Source: Streptomyces sp. NBC_00536 (GTDB lineage Bacteria; Actinomycetota; Actinomycetes; Streptomycetales; Streptomycetaceae). From it: 64,000 nt of DNA. Position 1 is the first letter of the stretch. The number at the start of each line of letters is the position of its first letter. Positions 51,784-61,287 of the stretch are shown piece by piece. The stretch is from positions 5,394,001-5,458,000 of the forward strand of contig NZ_CP107819.1 of NCBI RefSeq assembly GCF_036346295.1, in the 5' to 3' direction. The position numbers were made by a program, and so were the translations under genes. The notes beneath the pieces are model-generated. The model was not told where the DNA came from and did not search any database. It saw only the letters and a list, made by a program, of their open reading frames with translations.

Positions 51784-53316
51784 ATGCGGGTACTTCCGCC
51801 GGGGGCGCGCGCCTACATCCTCTGTGCCGTCCTCGGTGCGCTGGCCTGTGTCCTGCCCGCGCTGCTGCGCCCCGGTACGCCCTGGGCCGCCGTCGCCACG
51901 CTCGGCGGGCTCTACCTCGCCTGTGAGCTGGTGAAGGTCTGCCCGCCCTTCGGCGAGCGGGTGCCCGAGGGCATCGGATCCTTCTTCCCGGTCGTCCTGG
52001 CCGCCGTCCTCCTCCTGCCGCCCTCCGCCGCCGCGCTGGTCGCGGTGCCGGGCGCGCTCGCCGGGACCGTGGTCCAGCGGCCCGCCCTGGTGCGCCGGGT
52101 GTGGCACGGGGCGCAGCAGGCGCTCGCGGCCTGGGCCGCGGGACACGCCCACGGGCTGCTGGGCGGGCCCGCCGCGCTCGGCGGACCGGGGGAGCCCGGC
52201 CGGGTGGCGGACTTCCCCTACGTCATGCTTCCGGCGGCCGTCGCGGCCGTCGTGTTCTGCCTGGTGCTCACCGCCCTCGACGGGGGCGTGCTGGCCACCG
52301 CCGAGCGGCGGCCCGCGGCGACCGCCTGGCGCGGGCTGCTCACCCGGTCGCTGGGCCCGCACTGCGTGCACGGCCTGGCCGGACTGATGATGGCCGTGAT
52401 GTGGCGCAGCCCGTACGGCCTGCCCGCGGCGCTGCTGGTCCTGCTGCCGATGTACATCTCCTGCTGGGTCTTCGCCCAGTACCACCGCGAACGCGCGGCC
52501 CACCGGGCCACCATCCGCGCCCTCGTCCAGGCCGTCGACATCAAGGACCGCTACACGCGCGGCCACAGCGAACGCGTCGGCCAGGCCTCCGCGATGATCG
52601 CCCGCGAACTGGGCATGGCCGAGGACCGCCTGGAAGTGGTCCGGATCGCCGGGATCCTGCACGACGTCGGCAAACTCGGCGTGCCCACCCGGATCCTGCG
52701 CAAAGACGGCCCGCTGACCCCGGAGGAGCGCCGGATCATCGAACTCCACCCCGAGTACGGGCACGAGATGGTCCGCGGCATCGGCTTCCTGGGCGAGGCA
52801 CGGGCCGCGATCCTGCACCACCACGAGCGGGTCGACGGCTCCGGCTACCCCTACGGCCTGACCGGTGAACAGATCCCGGTGCTGGCCCGGGTGGTGGCGG
52901 TGGCCGACGCCTTCGACGCGATGACCTCGACCCGCTCCTACAGCCGGGCCCGGCCGGTGCCGACCGCGCTGGGCGAGCTGGAGCGCTGCGCCGGGGCCCA
53001 GTTCGACCCGGACATGGTGGGCGCGCTGGTCCGCGCGATCGGCCGGCACGGGTGGTGTCCCGTGGTCACCTCGGACGACGACCTCCAGGTGATCCCGCAG
53101 GCCGCCCCCGCCTCGGCACCCGCGTCCGCGCCCGTACCCGCCCCCGATCCGACGCCGGAGCCGGCGGGACCGCCGGGGCCGCCGGGGCTCTCGGGGCTGC
53201 CCGCCCAGGGCGGCGGGGCCCGCGCGCACACGAACATCCACACGCATGCGCACACCGACGCGGAAGCGGACGCGGAGACGGGCGGAGCCGCATCCGCCGC
53301 CGGGGGGACCGGATGA
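51784..53316 (+). CDS. HD-GYP domain membrane protein (probable c-di-GMP phosphodiesterase)
   Basis: A 510-aa protein with about six transmembrane segments in residues 10-230 and a cytoplasmic HD-GYP domain at about 235-420. The metal and catalytic motifs are present: GHSERV, LHDVGKLGVP (near 293), HHHERVDGSGYPYGL (near 345) and VADAFDAMTS. Enzymes of this kind hydrolyse cyclic di-GMP. A low-complexity tail of about 75 residues is Pro/Ala-rich and then His/Thr-rich. GGAGGAGAG precedes ATG 51784. The stop overlaps the next, degenerate relative (ATGA). Confidence 0.92.
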   Translation: MRVLPPGARAYILCAVLGALACVLPALLRPGTPWAAVATLGGLYLACELVKVCPPFGERVPEGIGSFFPVVLAAVLLLPPSAAALVAVPGALAGTVVQRPALVRRVWHGAQQALAAWAAGHAHGLLGGPAALGGPGEPGRVADFPYVMLPAAVAAVVFCLVLTALDGGVLATAERRPAATAWRGLLTRSLGPHCVHGLAGLMMAVMWRSPYGLPAALLVLLPMYISCWVFAQYHRERAAHRATIRALVQAVDIKDRYTRGHSERVGQASAMIARELGMAEDRLEVVRIAGILHDVGKLGVPTRILRKDGPLTPEERRIIELHPEYGHEMVRGIGFLGEARAAILHHHERVDGSGYPYGLTGEQIPVLARVVAVADAFDAMTSTRSYSRARPVPTALGELERCAGAQFDPDMVGALVRAIGRHGWCPVVTSDDDLQVIPQAAPASAPASAPVPAPDPTPEPAGPPGPPGLSGLPAQGGGARAHTNIHTHAHTDAEADAETGGAASAAGGTG

Positions 53317-54695
53317 GGGCCTGGGGAGCCTGGACCGTCCGCGCGGCCGCCGCCGCGCTGACCGTGGTGGCCCTCGGCCACACCCTGTGGAACGGCGTGA
53401 CCGAACCCGGAGCCGCCCTCTCCTTCGGCATCCTCATCACCATCGGCGAACTCGCCCGGCGCGACTCCCGCGCCCCGGCCGGGTACCTCAGGGCCGGGCC
53501 CTTCCACGCCGGACCCTTCCACCCGGGGTCCTTCCACCCCGGGGACCGCCAGCCCGCGCCCCTGGGCTCCGCCGCCGCCCTCGCCTACGCCCTGCTCGGG
53601 CAGAACGCGGGCCGGCCCACCCACCACGGCGTGCTCCAGACCGTCGCCGTCGTCGTCGCGGCCGCCCTCGCCGGGATCGCCGTGCAGGTGGTGCGCGGCC
53701 ACGGGCCCGCCGTCGACCACGCCGCCCGCCGGGTCCTCACCGTCAGCTTCGCCGCCGCCTGCTTCCAGCCCCTCTACAACTCCGGCCGACTGGCCCAGAC
53801 GGTCGGCCTGGGCCCGTACCTGGTGCTCTTCCTGCTCTTCCTGCTGGGCCTCACCGCCCTGTGCGACGCGGTGCTCGCCGCCGCGCTCGCGGGCCTGCGG
53901 ACCGGATGGCCGTACGGTCCGCTGCTCCGCGACGAGCTGCGCGCCCTGCTCGGCATCGGCTCGGCGGTCTGCGCCACCGGCGTGGTGATGGCCCTGGGGG
54001 TGGCGGTCGCCGGGCTGTGGGCGCTGCCCGTCCTGAGCGTGCCCCTGCTGCTCACCCAGATGTCCTTCCGCCGGATCGGCGCCATCCGCACCACCTACCG
54101 GCAGACGATCACCTCACTGGCCCGGGCCACCGAGATCGCCGGGTACACCCGGCCCGGGCACGCCCGCCGGGTCGCCGCCCTCAGCTGCGCCGTCGGCCGG
54201 GAGCTGGGTCTGTCCGAGCGGGAGCTGACCGTGCTGGAGTACGCCGCCCTGATGCACGACATCGGGCAGCTCTCCCTGGTCGACCCGGTCCCGGCCGGGG
54301 CCACCGCCCCGCTGCCGCCCGCCGAGGCCCGCCGGATCGCCGCGCTGGGCGGCGAGGTGGCCCGCCAGACGGGAGTGCCCGCCGAGGTCGCCGTCGTCGT
54401 CGAACGGCAGGCCGATCCCTACCGTGACCAGCCGGTACTGGCCCGCATCGTGCGCACCGCCAACGCCTACGACGACCTGGTGGGCGGGGCCCGTCACCCG
54501 GGCGGCTCACTGGCCGCCCTGGAGCAGCTGCGCCTCGGCACGGGCCACGACCACCATCCCGAGGTCGTCGAGTGCCTCGCGTACGTTTTGCGGCGGAACA
54601 GTTCGAGGCGGGATGGTGCCCGCCTGGAGCGGCCGAAACGGGAAGCGCGGGGCCGCGGTGAACGTGCCAGAGTTGTACCTGGCCGACCTGGGTAA
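53313..54695 (+). CDS. Degenerate HD-GYP-like membrane protein
   Basis: A 460-aa protein paralogous in layout to its upstream neighbour: transmembrane segments to about residue 250, then an HD domain. GHARRVAALSC and LMHDIGQLSLVDP (near 312) keep one HD pair. The GYP segment is lost: HHxxxDGxGYP is replaced by VVVERQADPYRDQPVLARI, and the following loop is ANAYDDLV. It may be a sensor or a regulatory partner rather than a phosphodiesterase. A short GPFHAGPFHPGSFHPGD repeat lies near residue 70. The ATG overlaps the upstream stop. Confidence 0.82.
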   Translation: MRAWGAWTVRAAAAALTVVALGHTLWNGVTEPGAALSFGILITIGELARRDSRAPAGYLRAGPFHAGPFHPGSFHPGDRQPAPLGSAAALAYALLGQNAGRPTHHGVLQTVAVVVAAALAGIAVQVVRGHGPAVDHAARRVLTVSFAAACFQPLYNSGRLAQTVGLGPYLVLFLLFLLGLTALCDAVLAAALAGLRTGWPYGPLLRDELRALLGIGSAVCATGVVMALGVAVAGLWALPVLSVPLLLTQMSFRRIGAIRTTYRQTITSLARATEIAGYTRPGHARRVAALSCAVGRELGLSERELTVLEYAALMHDIGQLSLVDPVPAGATAPLPPAEARRIAALGGEVARQTGVPAEVAVVVERQADPYRDQPVLARIVRTANAYDDLVGGARHPGGSLAALEQLRLGTGHDHHPEVVECLAYVLRRNSSRRDGARLERPKREARGRGERARVVPGRPG

Positions 54696-54797
54696 CCCAT
54701 GGGTAATGAGCGGCCGTATCCGTGGGCATGGTTGGATGCGAAGTGAGAGTGTCCGCAAGGCTGCACTGTTGCATCGTTGGACCGGCAGGCGGGAATC

Positions 54798-55784
54798 GTG
54801 AGGATCTTCGGGAAGGTACGGCATCGGCCCTCCGCCTCGTGGCGGCAGGCCACCGACCGCGCGTTCACGCTGATCGGCGACGGTCGGTACGAGGACGCGG
54901 GCGCGCTGCTCACCAGGGCGGCGGACCTGGAGCCCTGGCTGTCCGAGTCCTGGTTCAACCTGGCCCTGCTGCACAAGTTCCGGCACGACTGGGAGCAGGC
55001 GCGGGCCGCCGGGCTGCGCGCCGTGGCCCTGCTGGACCGCGAGTCGGGCGCTCCCGACTGGTGGAACGTGGGCATCGCCGCCACCGCCCTGCAGGACTGG
55101 CCGCTGGCCCGCCGCGCCTGGCAGGCGTACGGGCTGAAGGTGCCCGGGGAGGCCACCGGATCCGGTGAGCCCGTCGGCATGGAGCTGGGCAGCGCGGCGG
55201 TCCGGCTGTCGCCCGAGGGCGAGGCCGAGGTGGTCTGGGGCCGCAGGCTGGACCCGGCCCGGATGGAAGTCCTCTCGATCCCGCTGCCCTCCTCGGGGCG
55301 GCGCTGGGGCGAGGTCGTCCTGCACGACGGGGTCCCGCACGGCGAGCGCGTCACCTCCGCCGGCCCCTCCTACCCGGTGTTCGACGAGATCGAGCTGTGG
55401 GCGCCCTCGCCGGTGCCGACCTGGGTGGTGCTGCTGGAGGCGGCCACCGAGGCCGACCGCGACGCCCTGGAGCAGCTGGCCTCGGACGCGGGCTTCGCCG
55501 CCGAGGACTGGTCCTCCTCGGTCCGGCTGCTGTGCCGGACCTGCTCGGAGAGCGAGATGCCGAGCGGGGAGGGCGACGGCGACCAGCTGGATCCGCACGA
55601 TCACAGCGAGCCGGGGCACCCCGGGCCGCTCGGCCACCGGACGACCGGCTCCGGTTCCCTGTGGGTGCCCGAGCGCGAATGCGGGATCGCGGCCCCGCCC
55701 GGACTGGTGCGCGGACTGCTCGACGGATGGGTCGCCGACAGCCCGGACAGCCGCGAGTGGCGTGATCTCGAAGAAGTCTGCTGA
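54798..55784 (+). CDS. TPR-containing hypothetical protein
   Basis: A 328-aa cytoplasmic protein. Residues ~15-115 hold two or three TPR-like helical pairs (AFTLIGDGRYEDAGALLTRA, WFNLALLHKFRHDWEQAR). The rest is a conserved beta-rich domain with the pair LLCRTCSES, and it ends PDSREWRDLEEVC. Function unknown. GTG 54798 follows GGCGGGAA. It lies between the HD-GYP pair and def on the same strand. Confidence 0.75.
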   Translation: MRIFGKVRHRPSASWRQATDRAFTLIGDGRYEDAGALLTRAADLEPWLSESWFNLALLHKFRHDWEQARAAGLRAVALLDRESGAPDWWNVGIAATALQDWPLARRAWQAYGLKVPGEATGSGEPVGMELGSAAVRLSPEGEAEVVWGRRLDPARMEVLSIPLPSSGRRWGEVVLHDGVPHGERVTSAGPSYPVFDEIELWAPSPVPTWVVLLEAATEADRDALEQLASDAGFAAEDWSSSVRLLCRTCSESEMPSGEGDGDQLDPHDHSEPGHPGPLGHRTTGSGSLWVPERECGIAAPPGLVRGLLDGWVADSPDSREWRDLEEVC

Positions 55785-55850
55785 ACGAGGGCCGTAGGCT
55801 GTACCGGCACATCCGGCACACCGGTGACTTAGGGAAGGCGTACGGCGGAC

Positions 55851-56486
55851 ATGGCGCAGCAGGAGAACGAGGTCGTCGAGATCGTGAACGACGGATACGT
55901 CGTGGACACGGAGGACTGTGCGGAGCGTGAGCTGGCGCACCGCGAGCGCGGTACGGTCCGCCCGATCACGGTGGTCGGCAACCCGGTGCTGCACCGGGAG
56001 TGCAAGGACGTCACCGAGTTCGGCGACGAGCTGGCGCGGCTGATCGACGACATGTTCGCCAGCCAGAAGGCCGCCGAGGGCGTGGGCCTGGCCGCGAACC
56101 AGATCGGCGTGGACGCCAAGGTCTTCGTCTACGACTGCCCGGACGACGACGGCAACCGCCACACCGGTGTCGTGGTCAACCCCAAGCTCGTCGAGCTGCC
56201 CGCCGCCGCGCGGGTGCTGGACGACTCGAACGAGGGCTGCCTGTCGGTCCCGACCGCCTACGCCGCCCTCGCCCGCCCCGACTACGCCGAGGTCGAGGGC
56301 CAGGACGCGCAGGGCAACCCGGTCAAGGTGCGGGGCACCGGCTACTTCGCGCGCTGCCTCCAGCACGAGACGGACCACCTGTACGGGTACCTGTACATCG
56401 ACCGGCTGTCCAAGCGCGACCGCAAGGACGCGCTGCGCCAGATGGAAGAGGGCACCCCGCGCTACGAGACGGTGCCGAACGCGTAG
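55851..56486 (+). CDS. def: Peptide deformylase
   Basis: A 211-aa metalloenzyme that removes formyl groups from new N-termini. All three motifs are intact: [17 protein letters not shown] and QHETDHLYG (HExxH). An acidic N-terminal extension of about 35 residues precedes the domain. ATG 55851 is the start. A terminator hairpin follows. Confidence 0.95.
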   Translation: MAQQENEVVEIVNDGYVVDTEDCAERELAHRERGTVRPITVVGNPVLHRECKDVTEFGDELARLIDDMFASQKAAEGVGLAANQIGVDAKVFVYDCPDDDGNRHTGVVVNPKLVELPAAARVLDDSNEGCLSVPTAYAALARPDYAEVEGQDAQGNPVKVRGTGYFARCLQHETDHLYGYLYIDRLSKRDRKDALRQMEEGTPRYETVPNA

Positions 56487-56513
56487 GACCGTACGCGCAC
56501 CACGCACGCACGC

Positions 56514-56550
56514 CGAAGGCCCCGCTCCGGGAAGAGGAGCGGGGCCTTCG
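56514..56550. terminator. Terminator after def
   Basis: CGAAGGCCCCGCTCC and its complement form a 15-bp stem with a GGGAAGA loop, between def and the convergent small peptide gene. Confidence 0.8.
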
Positions 56551-56582
56551 ACGTATGCGCCGTATGCGCCGTGTGCGGCGGA

Positions 56583-56705
56583 TCAGTGGCGCGTGTGGCT
56601 GATGATCGTCCAGCCGGTGTCCGTGGCGGAGGCGGTGGCCGCCGTACCGCCGAGCATCAGGGCGGCGATCGCGAAGGCCGTGAGCGTGCGGAGCGTACGA
56701 GACAT
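56583..56705 (-). CDS. Tiny secreted peptide
   Basis: A 40-aa product with a classic signal peptide: basic SRTLRTL, a hydrophobic core AFAIAALMLGG and a signal-peptidase site after ATASA. Only about 13 residues (TDTGWTIISHTRH) would be exported. No family recognised. ATG 56705 follows AGGGG. It lies alone between convergent def and nrdB downstream sequence. Confidence 0.6.
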   Translation of the reverse strand: MSRTLRTLTAFAIAALMLGGTAATASATDTGWTIISHTRH

Positions 56706-56904
56706 GGGAAACCCCTGTGGGTCGGCTGCGAGGCCCGGGCCGGAGCGCGGTGCGGGCTGGACCGAGCCGGGTGGCCCCCACCGTACGTCAGCGCACATTG
56801 ACGGATCCGGTCAGATCAAGCCAAAGGAACGACTGATTCCGGTCAGGTCGCGCGTCCTGCGGGACCCGACCGGACATCAAGCGTCGTGGACTAAAGGGCG
56901 TGGA

Positions 56905-57921
56905 CTAGAAGTCCTCGTCCAGGTCGACCGTGCCCTCGACCGCGACCTGGTAGGCCGACGGGCGGCGCTCGAAGAAGTTCGTCAGCTCCTGGACGCCCTG
57001 CAGCTCCATGAAGGAGAACGGGTTCTGCGAGCCGTAGACCGGCGCGAAGCCGAGACGGACCAGGCGCTGGTCCGCGACGCACTCCAGGTACTCGCGCATC
57101 GACTCGGTGTTCATGCCCGGCAGACCGTCACCGCACAGGTCGCGGCCGAACTGCAGCTCGGCCTCGACGGCCTCCTTCAGCATGTCGACGACCTGCTGCT
57201 GGAGTTCGTCGTCGAACAGCTCGGGCTCTTCCTTGCGGACCGTGTCCACGACTTCGAAGGCGAAGTTCATGTGCATGGTTTCGTCCCGGAAGACCCAGTT
57301 CGTCCCGGTCGCCAGGCCGTGCAGCAGGCCGCGCGAGCGGAACCAGTAGACGTAGGCGAAGGCACCGTAGAAGAACAGGCCCTCGATGCACGCCGCGAAG
57401 CAGATCAGGTTCAGCAGGAAGCGGCGGCGGTCGGCCTGCGTCTCCAGCCGCTCCAGCTTCTCGACCTCATTGATCCACTTGAAGCAGAACTGCGCCTTCT
57501 CGCGGATCGAGGGGATCTCCTCGACCGCGTCGAAGGCGGCCGCGCGGTCGGCCGGGTCGGGGAGGTAGGTGTCGAGCAGCGTCAAGTAGAACTGGACGTG
57601 CACGGCCTCCTCGAACAGCTGGCGCGAGAGGTACAGGCGCGCCTCGGGCGAGTTGATGTGCTTGTACAGGGTCAGCACGAGGTTGTTCGAGACGATCGAG
57701 TCGCCCGTCGCGAAGAACGCGACGAGACGGCCGATCATGTGCTGCTCACCGGGCGTCAGCTTCGCCAGGTCGGCGACGTCCGAGTGGAGGTCGACCTCCT
57801 CGACGGTCCAGGTGTTCTTGATCGCGTCCCGGTAGCGCTCGTAGAAGTCCGGGTAGCGCATGGGACGCAGGGTCAGTTCGAAGCCCGGGTCGAGCAGGTT
57901 CTTCTTCTGGGTGGAGCTCAT
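56905..57921 (-). CDS. nrdB: Class I ribonucleotide reductase small subunit
   Basis: A 338-aa radical-generating beta subunit. Di-metal ligand segments are visible as RQLFEEAVHVQFY and RDETMHMNFAFEVV. The conserved C-terminal tail (VEGTVDLDEDF) docks to NrdA. ATG 57921 overlaps the nrdA stop by one base (TAATG), so the two are coupled. The operon is preceded by a cobalamin riboswitch. Confidence 0.95.
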   Translation of the reverse strand: MSSTQKKNLLDPGFELTLRPMRYPDFYERYRDAIKNTWTVEEVDLHSDVADLAKLTPGEQHMIGRLVAFFATGDSIVSNNLVLTLYKHINSPEARLYLSRQLFEEAVHVQFYLTLLDTYLPDPADRAAAFDAVEEIPSIREKAQFCFKWINEVEKLERLETQADRRRFLLNLICFAACIEGLFFYGAFAYVYWFRSRGLLHGLATGTNWVFRDETMHMNFAFEVVDTVRKEEPELFDDELQQQVVDMLKEAVEAELQFGRDLCGDGLPGMNTESMREYLECVADQRLVRLGFAPVYGSQNPFSFMELQGVQELTNFFERRPSAYQVAVEGTVDLDEDF

Positions 57922-60329
57922 TACTGGCAGGCCTCGCAGGACTCGGGGTTCTCAAGGGAGCAGGCGAGCGCCTCGGCGTCGGCATCGGCCTGCGGGAGCG
58001 CCACCGGGGTGGCGGCCTGCGCGGCCCGGGCGATCTTCGTCGCCGGGCGCGAGCGCAGGTAGTACGTGGTCTTCAGACCCTGCTTCCAGGCGTACGCGTA
58101 CATCGAGGACAGCTTCCCGATGGTCGGCGTCTCCAGGAACAGGTTCAGCGACTGCGACTGGTCGAGGTACGGCGTACGGGCCGCCGCCATGTCGATCAGA
58201 CCGCGCTGCGGGATCTCCCACGCGGTGCGGTACAGCGCGCGCACGTCGGCGGGGATCCAGCCGAAGCCCTGGACCGAACCGCTGGACTCGCGCAGCGCCT
58301 CGCGGGTCTGCGCGTCCCAGACGCCGAGCTTCTTCAGCTCGGCCACCAGGTAGGCGTTCACCTGGAGGAACTCACCGCTGAGGGTCTCGCGCTTGAACAG
58401 GTTGGAGACCTGCGGCTCGATGCACTCGTACACGCCGGCGATCGAGGCGATCGTCGCGGTCGGGGCGATCGCGAGGAGCAGCGAGTTGCGCATGCCGGTC
58501 TCGGCGATCCGGGCGCGCAGCGCGTTCCAGCGCTCCGGCCAGTACTGCGTGGCGTCCGCGTAGTGGTCCGGGTGCAGCACGCCGCGCGCGGTACGGGTCT
58601 CCGACCAGGCCGGGACCGGCCCGTGGCGCTCGGCCAGGTCCGCGGAGGCCTCGTAGGCGGCCAGCATGATCCGCTCGGCGATCTTCGTCGAGAGGGCCTT
58701 GGCCTCGGGGGAGTCGAAGGGCAGGCGCAGCTGGAAGAAGACGTCCTGCAGGCCCATCGCGCCCAGACCCACCGGACGCCAGCGGGCGTTGGAGCGGCCC
58801 GCCTGCTCGGTCGGGTAGAAGTTGATGTCGACCACGCGGTCGAGGAAGGTCACGGCGGTGCGGACGGTCTCGTCCAGCCGCTCCCAGTCCATCTCACCGG
58901 TCTCGGCGAGCACGAACGCCCCGAGGTTCACCGAGCCCAGGTTGCAGACCGCGGTCTCGCCGTCGTTGGTGACTTCGAGGATCTCGGTGCACAGGTTCGA
59001 GGAGTGGACGACCCGGCCCGGCTCCGCGGTCTGGTTCGCCGTGCGGTTGGAGGCGTCCTTGAACGTCATCCAGCCCTGGCCGGTCTGCGCGAGGGTGCGC
59101 ATCATCCGGCCGTACAGGTCGCGGGCGGGCATGGTCTTGCGGGCCAGGCCCGAGGCCTCGGCCTTGTGGTAGGCGGCGTCGAACTCGTCGCCCCACAGGT
59201 CGACCAGCTCGGGGACGTCGGCCGGGGAGAACAGCGACCACTCGGCGTCGGCGTTCACGCGGCGCATGAACTCGTCCGGCACCCAGTGGGCGAGGTTCAG
59301 GTTGTGCGTGCGGCGCTGGTCCTCACCGGTGTTGTCGCGGAGCTCCAGGAACTCCTCGATGTCCGCGTGCCAGGTCTCCAGGTAGACCGCGGCGGCGCCC
59401 TTGCGGCGGCCGCCCTGGTTCACGGCGGCGACGGAGGCGTCGAGGGTCTTCAGGAACGGCACGATGCCGTTGGAGTGCCCGTTGGTGCCGCGGATCAGCG
59501 AACCGCGGGCGCGGATGCGGGAGTACGACAGGCCGATGCCGCCCGCGTGCTTGGAGAGGCGCGCGACCTGGTGGTAGCGGTCGTAGATCGAGTCCAGCTC
59601 GTCGAGCGGGGAGTCCAGCAGGTAGCACGAGGACATCTGCGGGTGCCGGGTGCCGGAGTTGAAGAGCGTGGGGGAGGACGGCAGGTAGTCGAGGCGGCTC
59701 ATCAGCCGGTAGAGCGAGGCCACTTCCTCGACGGCCTGGATGCTGCCAATCTTTTCGCCATTAAGACCAGTTTCGGCGAGGCCGCAGGCCACGCGCAGCA
59801 TGAAGTGCTGCGGGGTCTCCACGACCTGGCGGGTGATCGGGTGGCGCAGCAGGTAACGGCTGTGCAGGGTGCGCAGACCGAAGAAGCCGAAGCGGTCGTC
59901 GGCGCCCTCGGTGGTGGCGTGGTCGACCAGCGCGTTCAGCCGGGTCGCGTGCGCGGCGACGAACTCGGCGGTGCGGTCGGCGATCAGGCCCTCGCGGTGA
60001 CCGACGGCGACGGACGCCGAGAAGGAGGTGGCCCCCTGGCCCGCGGCCTCTTCGGCGATGGCCAGCGTCAGCAGACGGGCGGCCAGCCGGGAGTACGCCG
60101 GGTCCTCCGAGATCAGGCCCGCGGCCGCCTCGGTGGCCAGCCCGCGCAGTTCGGCCTCGTCGGCGACGGAGCTGCGGCCCCGCAGCGCGGCGGCGGCGAC
60201 CCGGCCGGGGTCGGTGTCGGCCAGGTCGGCGGTGAGGTCGGTGAGGGTGCGCAGCAGCGCGGCGCCAGGACCCTCGGTGGCCTCGGGCTGGGCGGACTCG
60301 GCGCGCGGTGCGGCAGGCGCGATGGTCAC
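57921..60329 (-). CDS. nrdA: Class I ribonucleotide reductase large subunit
   Basis: An 802-aa catalytic alpha subunit that reduces ribonucleoside diphosphates. Active-site cysteines are in SSCYLLD (near 233), SNLCTEILEV (near 444) and VCNLGSVNLG (near 460). The C-terminal CEACQ pair passes electrons from thioredoxin. I see no obvious ATP-cone at the N-terminus. GTG 60329 is the likely start after GAGGGAGAG. The 110-bp leader beyond the riboswitch can sequester the start region. In S. coelicolor this class Ia operon is shut off when B12 is available and the B12-dependent class II enzyme takes over. Confidence 0.95.
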   Translation of the reverse strand: MTIAPAAPRAESAQPEATEGPGAALLRTLTDLTADLADTDPGRVAAAALRGRSSVADEAELRGLATEAAAGLISEDPAYSRLAARLLTLAIAEEAAGQGATSFSASVAVGHREGLIADRTAEFVAAHATRLNALVDHATTEGADDRFGFFGLRTLHSRYLLRHPITRQVVETPQHFMLRVACGLAETGLNGEKIGSIQAVEEVASLYRLMSRLDYLPSSPTLFNSGTRHPQMSSCYLLDSPLDELDSIYDRYHQVARLSKHAGGIGLSYSRIRARGSLIRGTNGHSNGIVPFLKTLDASVAAVNQGGRRKGAAAVYLETWHADIEEFLELRDNTGEDQRRTHNLNLAHWVPDEFMRRVNADAEWSLFSPADVPELVDLWGDEFDAAYHKAEASGLARKTMPARDLYGRMMRTLAQTGQGWMTFKDASNRTANQTAEPGRVVHSSNLCTEILEVTNDGETAVCNLGSVNLGAFVLAETGEMDWERLDETVRTAVTFLDRVVDINFYPTEQAGRSNARWRPVGLGAMGLQDVFFQLRLPFDSPEAKALSTKIAERIMLAAYEASADLAERHGPVPAWSETRTARGVLHPDHYADATQYWPERWNALRARIAETGMRNSLLLAIAPTATIASIAGVYECIEPQVSNLFKRETLSGEFLQVNAYLVAELKKLGVWDAQTREALRESSGSVQGFGWIPADVRALYRTAWEIPQRGLIDMAAARTPYLDQSQSLNLFLETPTIGKLSSMYAYAWKQGLKTTYYLRSRPATKIARAAQAATPVALPQADADAEALACSLENPESCEACQ

Positions 60330-60439
60330 GTGGGGGGCTCTCCCTCGCTCGGCCCGGAAGGCTCGGAGGCGGGGAGAGGAGGCTGCCGTGCGGGCATCTG
60401 GACGCACGGGCCCGGGCAGGGCAGTCGTACGTCACCGCA

Positions 60440-60640
60440 TGGCGTCCACCGGCCCAACCGCGAGGCCCGGACGATTCGGCGTCCTGACCGGTTGGTCTGG
60501 GCGCACTGTCGGCAGGTCCTCGGACTTGCGGCAGCACCAATGGGTGATTGGGTGCAGTTCATACCGTTGCGGGACAGTTCCGGATTCGCACCGGATTCCC
60601 CTGCGGCGACAGCGAGCACGAGCATACATGTGGGGGCCGC
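60440..60640 (-). promoter_or_regulatory. Cobalamin (B12) riboswitch of nrdAB
   Basis: On the minus strand the conserved core GAATCCGGTGCGAATCCGG (60598-60580) is followed by ACTGTCCCGCAACGG. The B12 box AGTCCGAGGACCTGCC lies at 60526-60511. Downstream CCAACCG (60495-60489) can pair with CGGTTGG (60460-60454) as an expression-platform stem. These fill most of the 347-bp gap between GNAT and nrdA. Binding of adenosylcobalamin would repress nrdAB. Confidence 0.92.
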
Positions 60641-60676
60641 TGGATGCGCGACCCACCACATGTTGTGTCGGCGCGG

Positions 60677-61174
60677 CTACAACTCCACGCGGTACGTGAG
60701 CAAGGGGACGCTCGGGAGCGGGGCCCAGTCCCGCTCCGGGGTCCGGGCGAAGCCCAGGCGCCCGTAGATCCGGTGGGCCCCGCGCATGGCCTCCTTGGTG
60801 GACAGGACCAGATGGGTCACCCCCTCCAAGGCCCGTGCGCGGTCCATGCAGGCGCGTACGAGCGCCTCCCCGGCGCCCCGGCCCCGGGCGGCGCGGGAGA
60901 CCGCCAGCATCCGGAATTCGGCCTCGTGGGGACCGGCTATTTCGGCCAGTGGACTGCCGGGTGCGGCGAAGGTCACTCCGCCGAGCAACTGCCCGTCGTA
61001 CGTGGCCACGAGCACCTCGGCGTCGGCGGCCCGCCCCGCGACATCGCGCAGCACGGTGAGGTAGAAGCCGTTGGTCTCCGGGTCGAGCAGCCCGTCGTCC
61101 AGATAGGCCCGCGCGGTGATCTCGCCCAGCTCTTCGTATTCGGCGGGCAGCGCGGCCCGGATGGTGATGTCCAT
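60677..61174 (-). CDS. GNAT family N-acetyltransferase
   Basis: A 165-aa acetyltransferase with the acetyl-CoA motif RMLAVSRAARGRGAGEAL near residues 88-105 and a late RIYGRLGFAR. The substrate is unknown. It lies upstream of the nrdA riboswitch on the same strand, so it is not itself controlled by that element. Confidence 0.88.
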   Translation of the reverse strand: MDITIRAALPAEYEELGEITARAYLDDGLLDPETNGFYLTVLRDVAGRAADAEVLVATYDGQLLGGVTFAAPGSPLAEIAGPHEAEFRMLAVSRAARGRGAGEALVRACMDRARALEGVTHLVLSTKEAMRGAHRIYGRLGFARTPERDWAPLPSVPLLTYRVEL

Positions 61175-61243
61175 GCGGTCGAGTGTGCAGGACGGGTGTC
61201 GGCTGAGTCCCTCAAGGACTGGGTGCGCTGACCCCGTGCACGG

Positions 61244-61279
61244 CGCAGGGCCCCGCCGCGGGTGCGGCGGGGCCCTGCG
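61244..61279 (-). terminator. Terminator of the cstA operon
   Basis: CGCAGGGCCCCGCCGC and its complement form a 16-bp stem with a GGGT loop, about 10 bp after the last gene of the operon. Confidence 0.75.
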
Positions 61280-61287
61280 GTCATGCG

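Noticed and set aside
60440..60676. B12 riboswitch controlling the GNAT gene
   Set aside because: The element is on the minus strand and lies downstream of GNAT, directly before nrdA.
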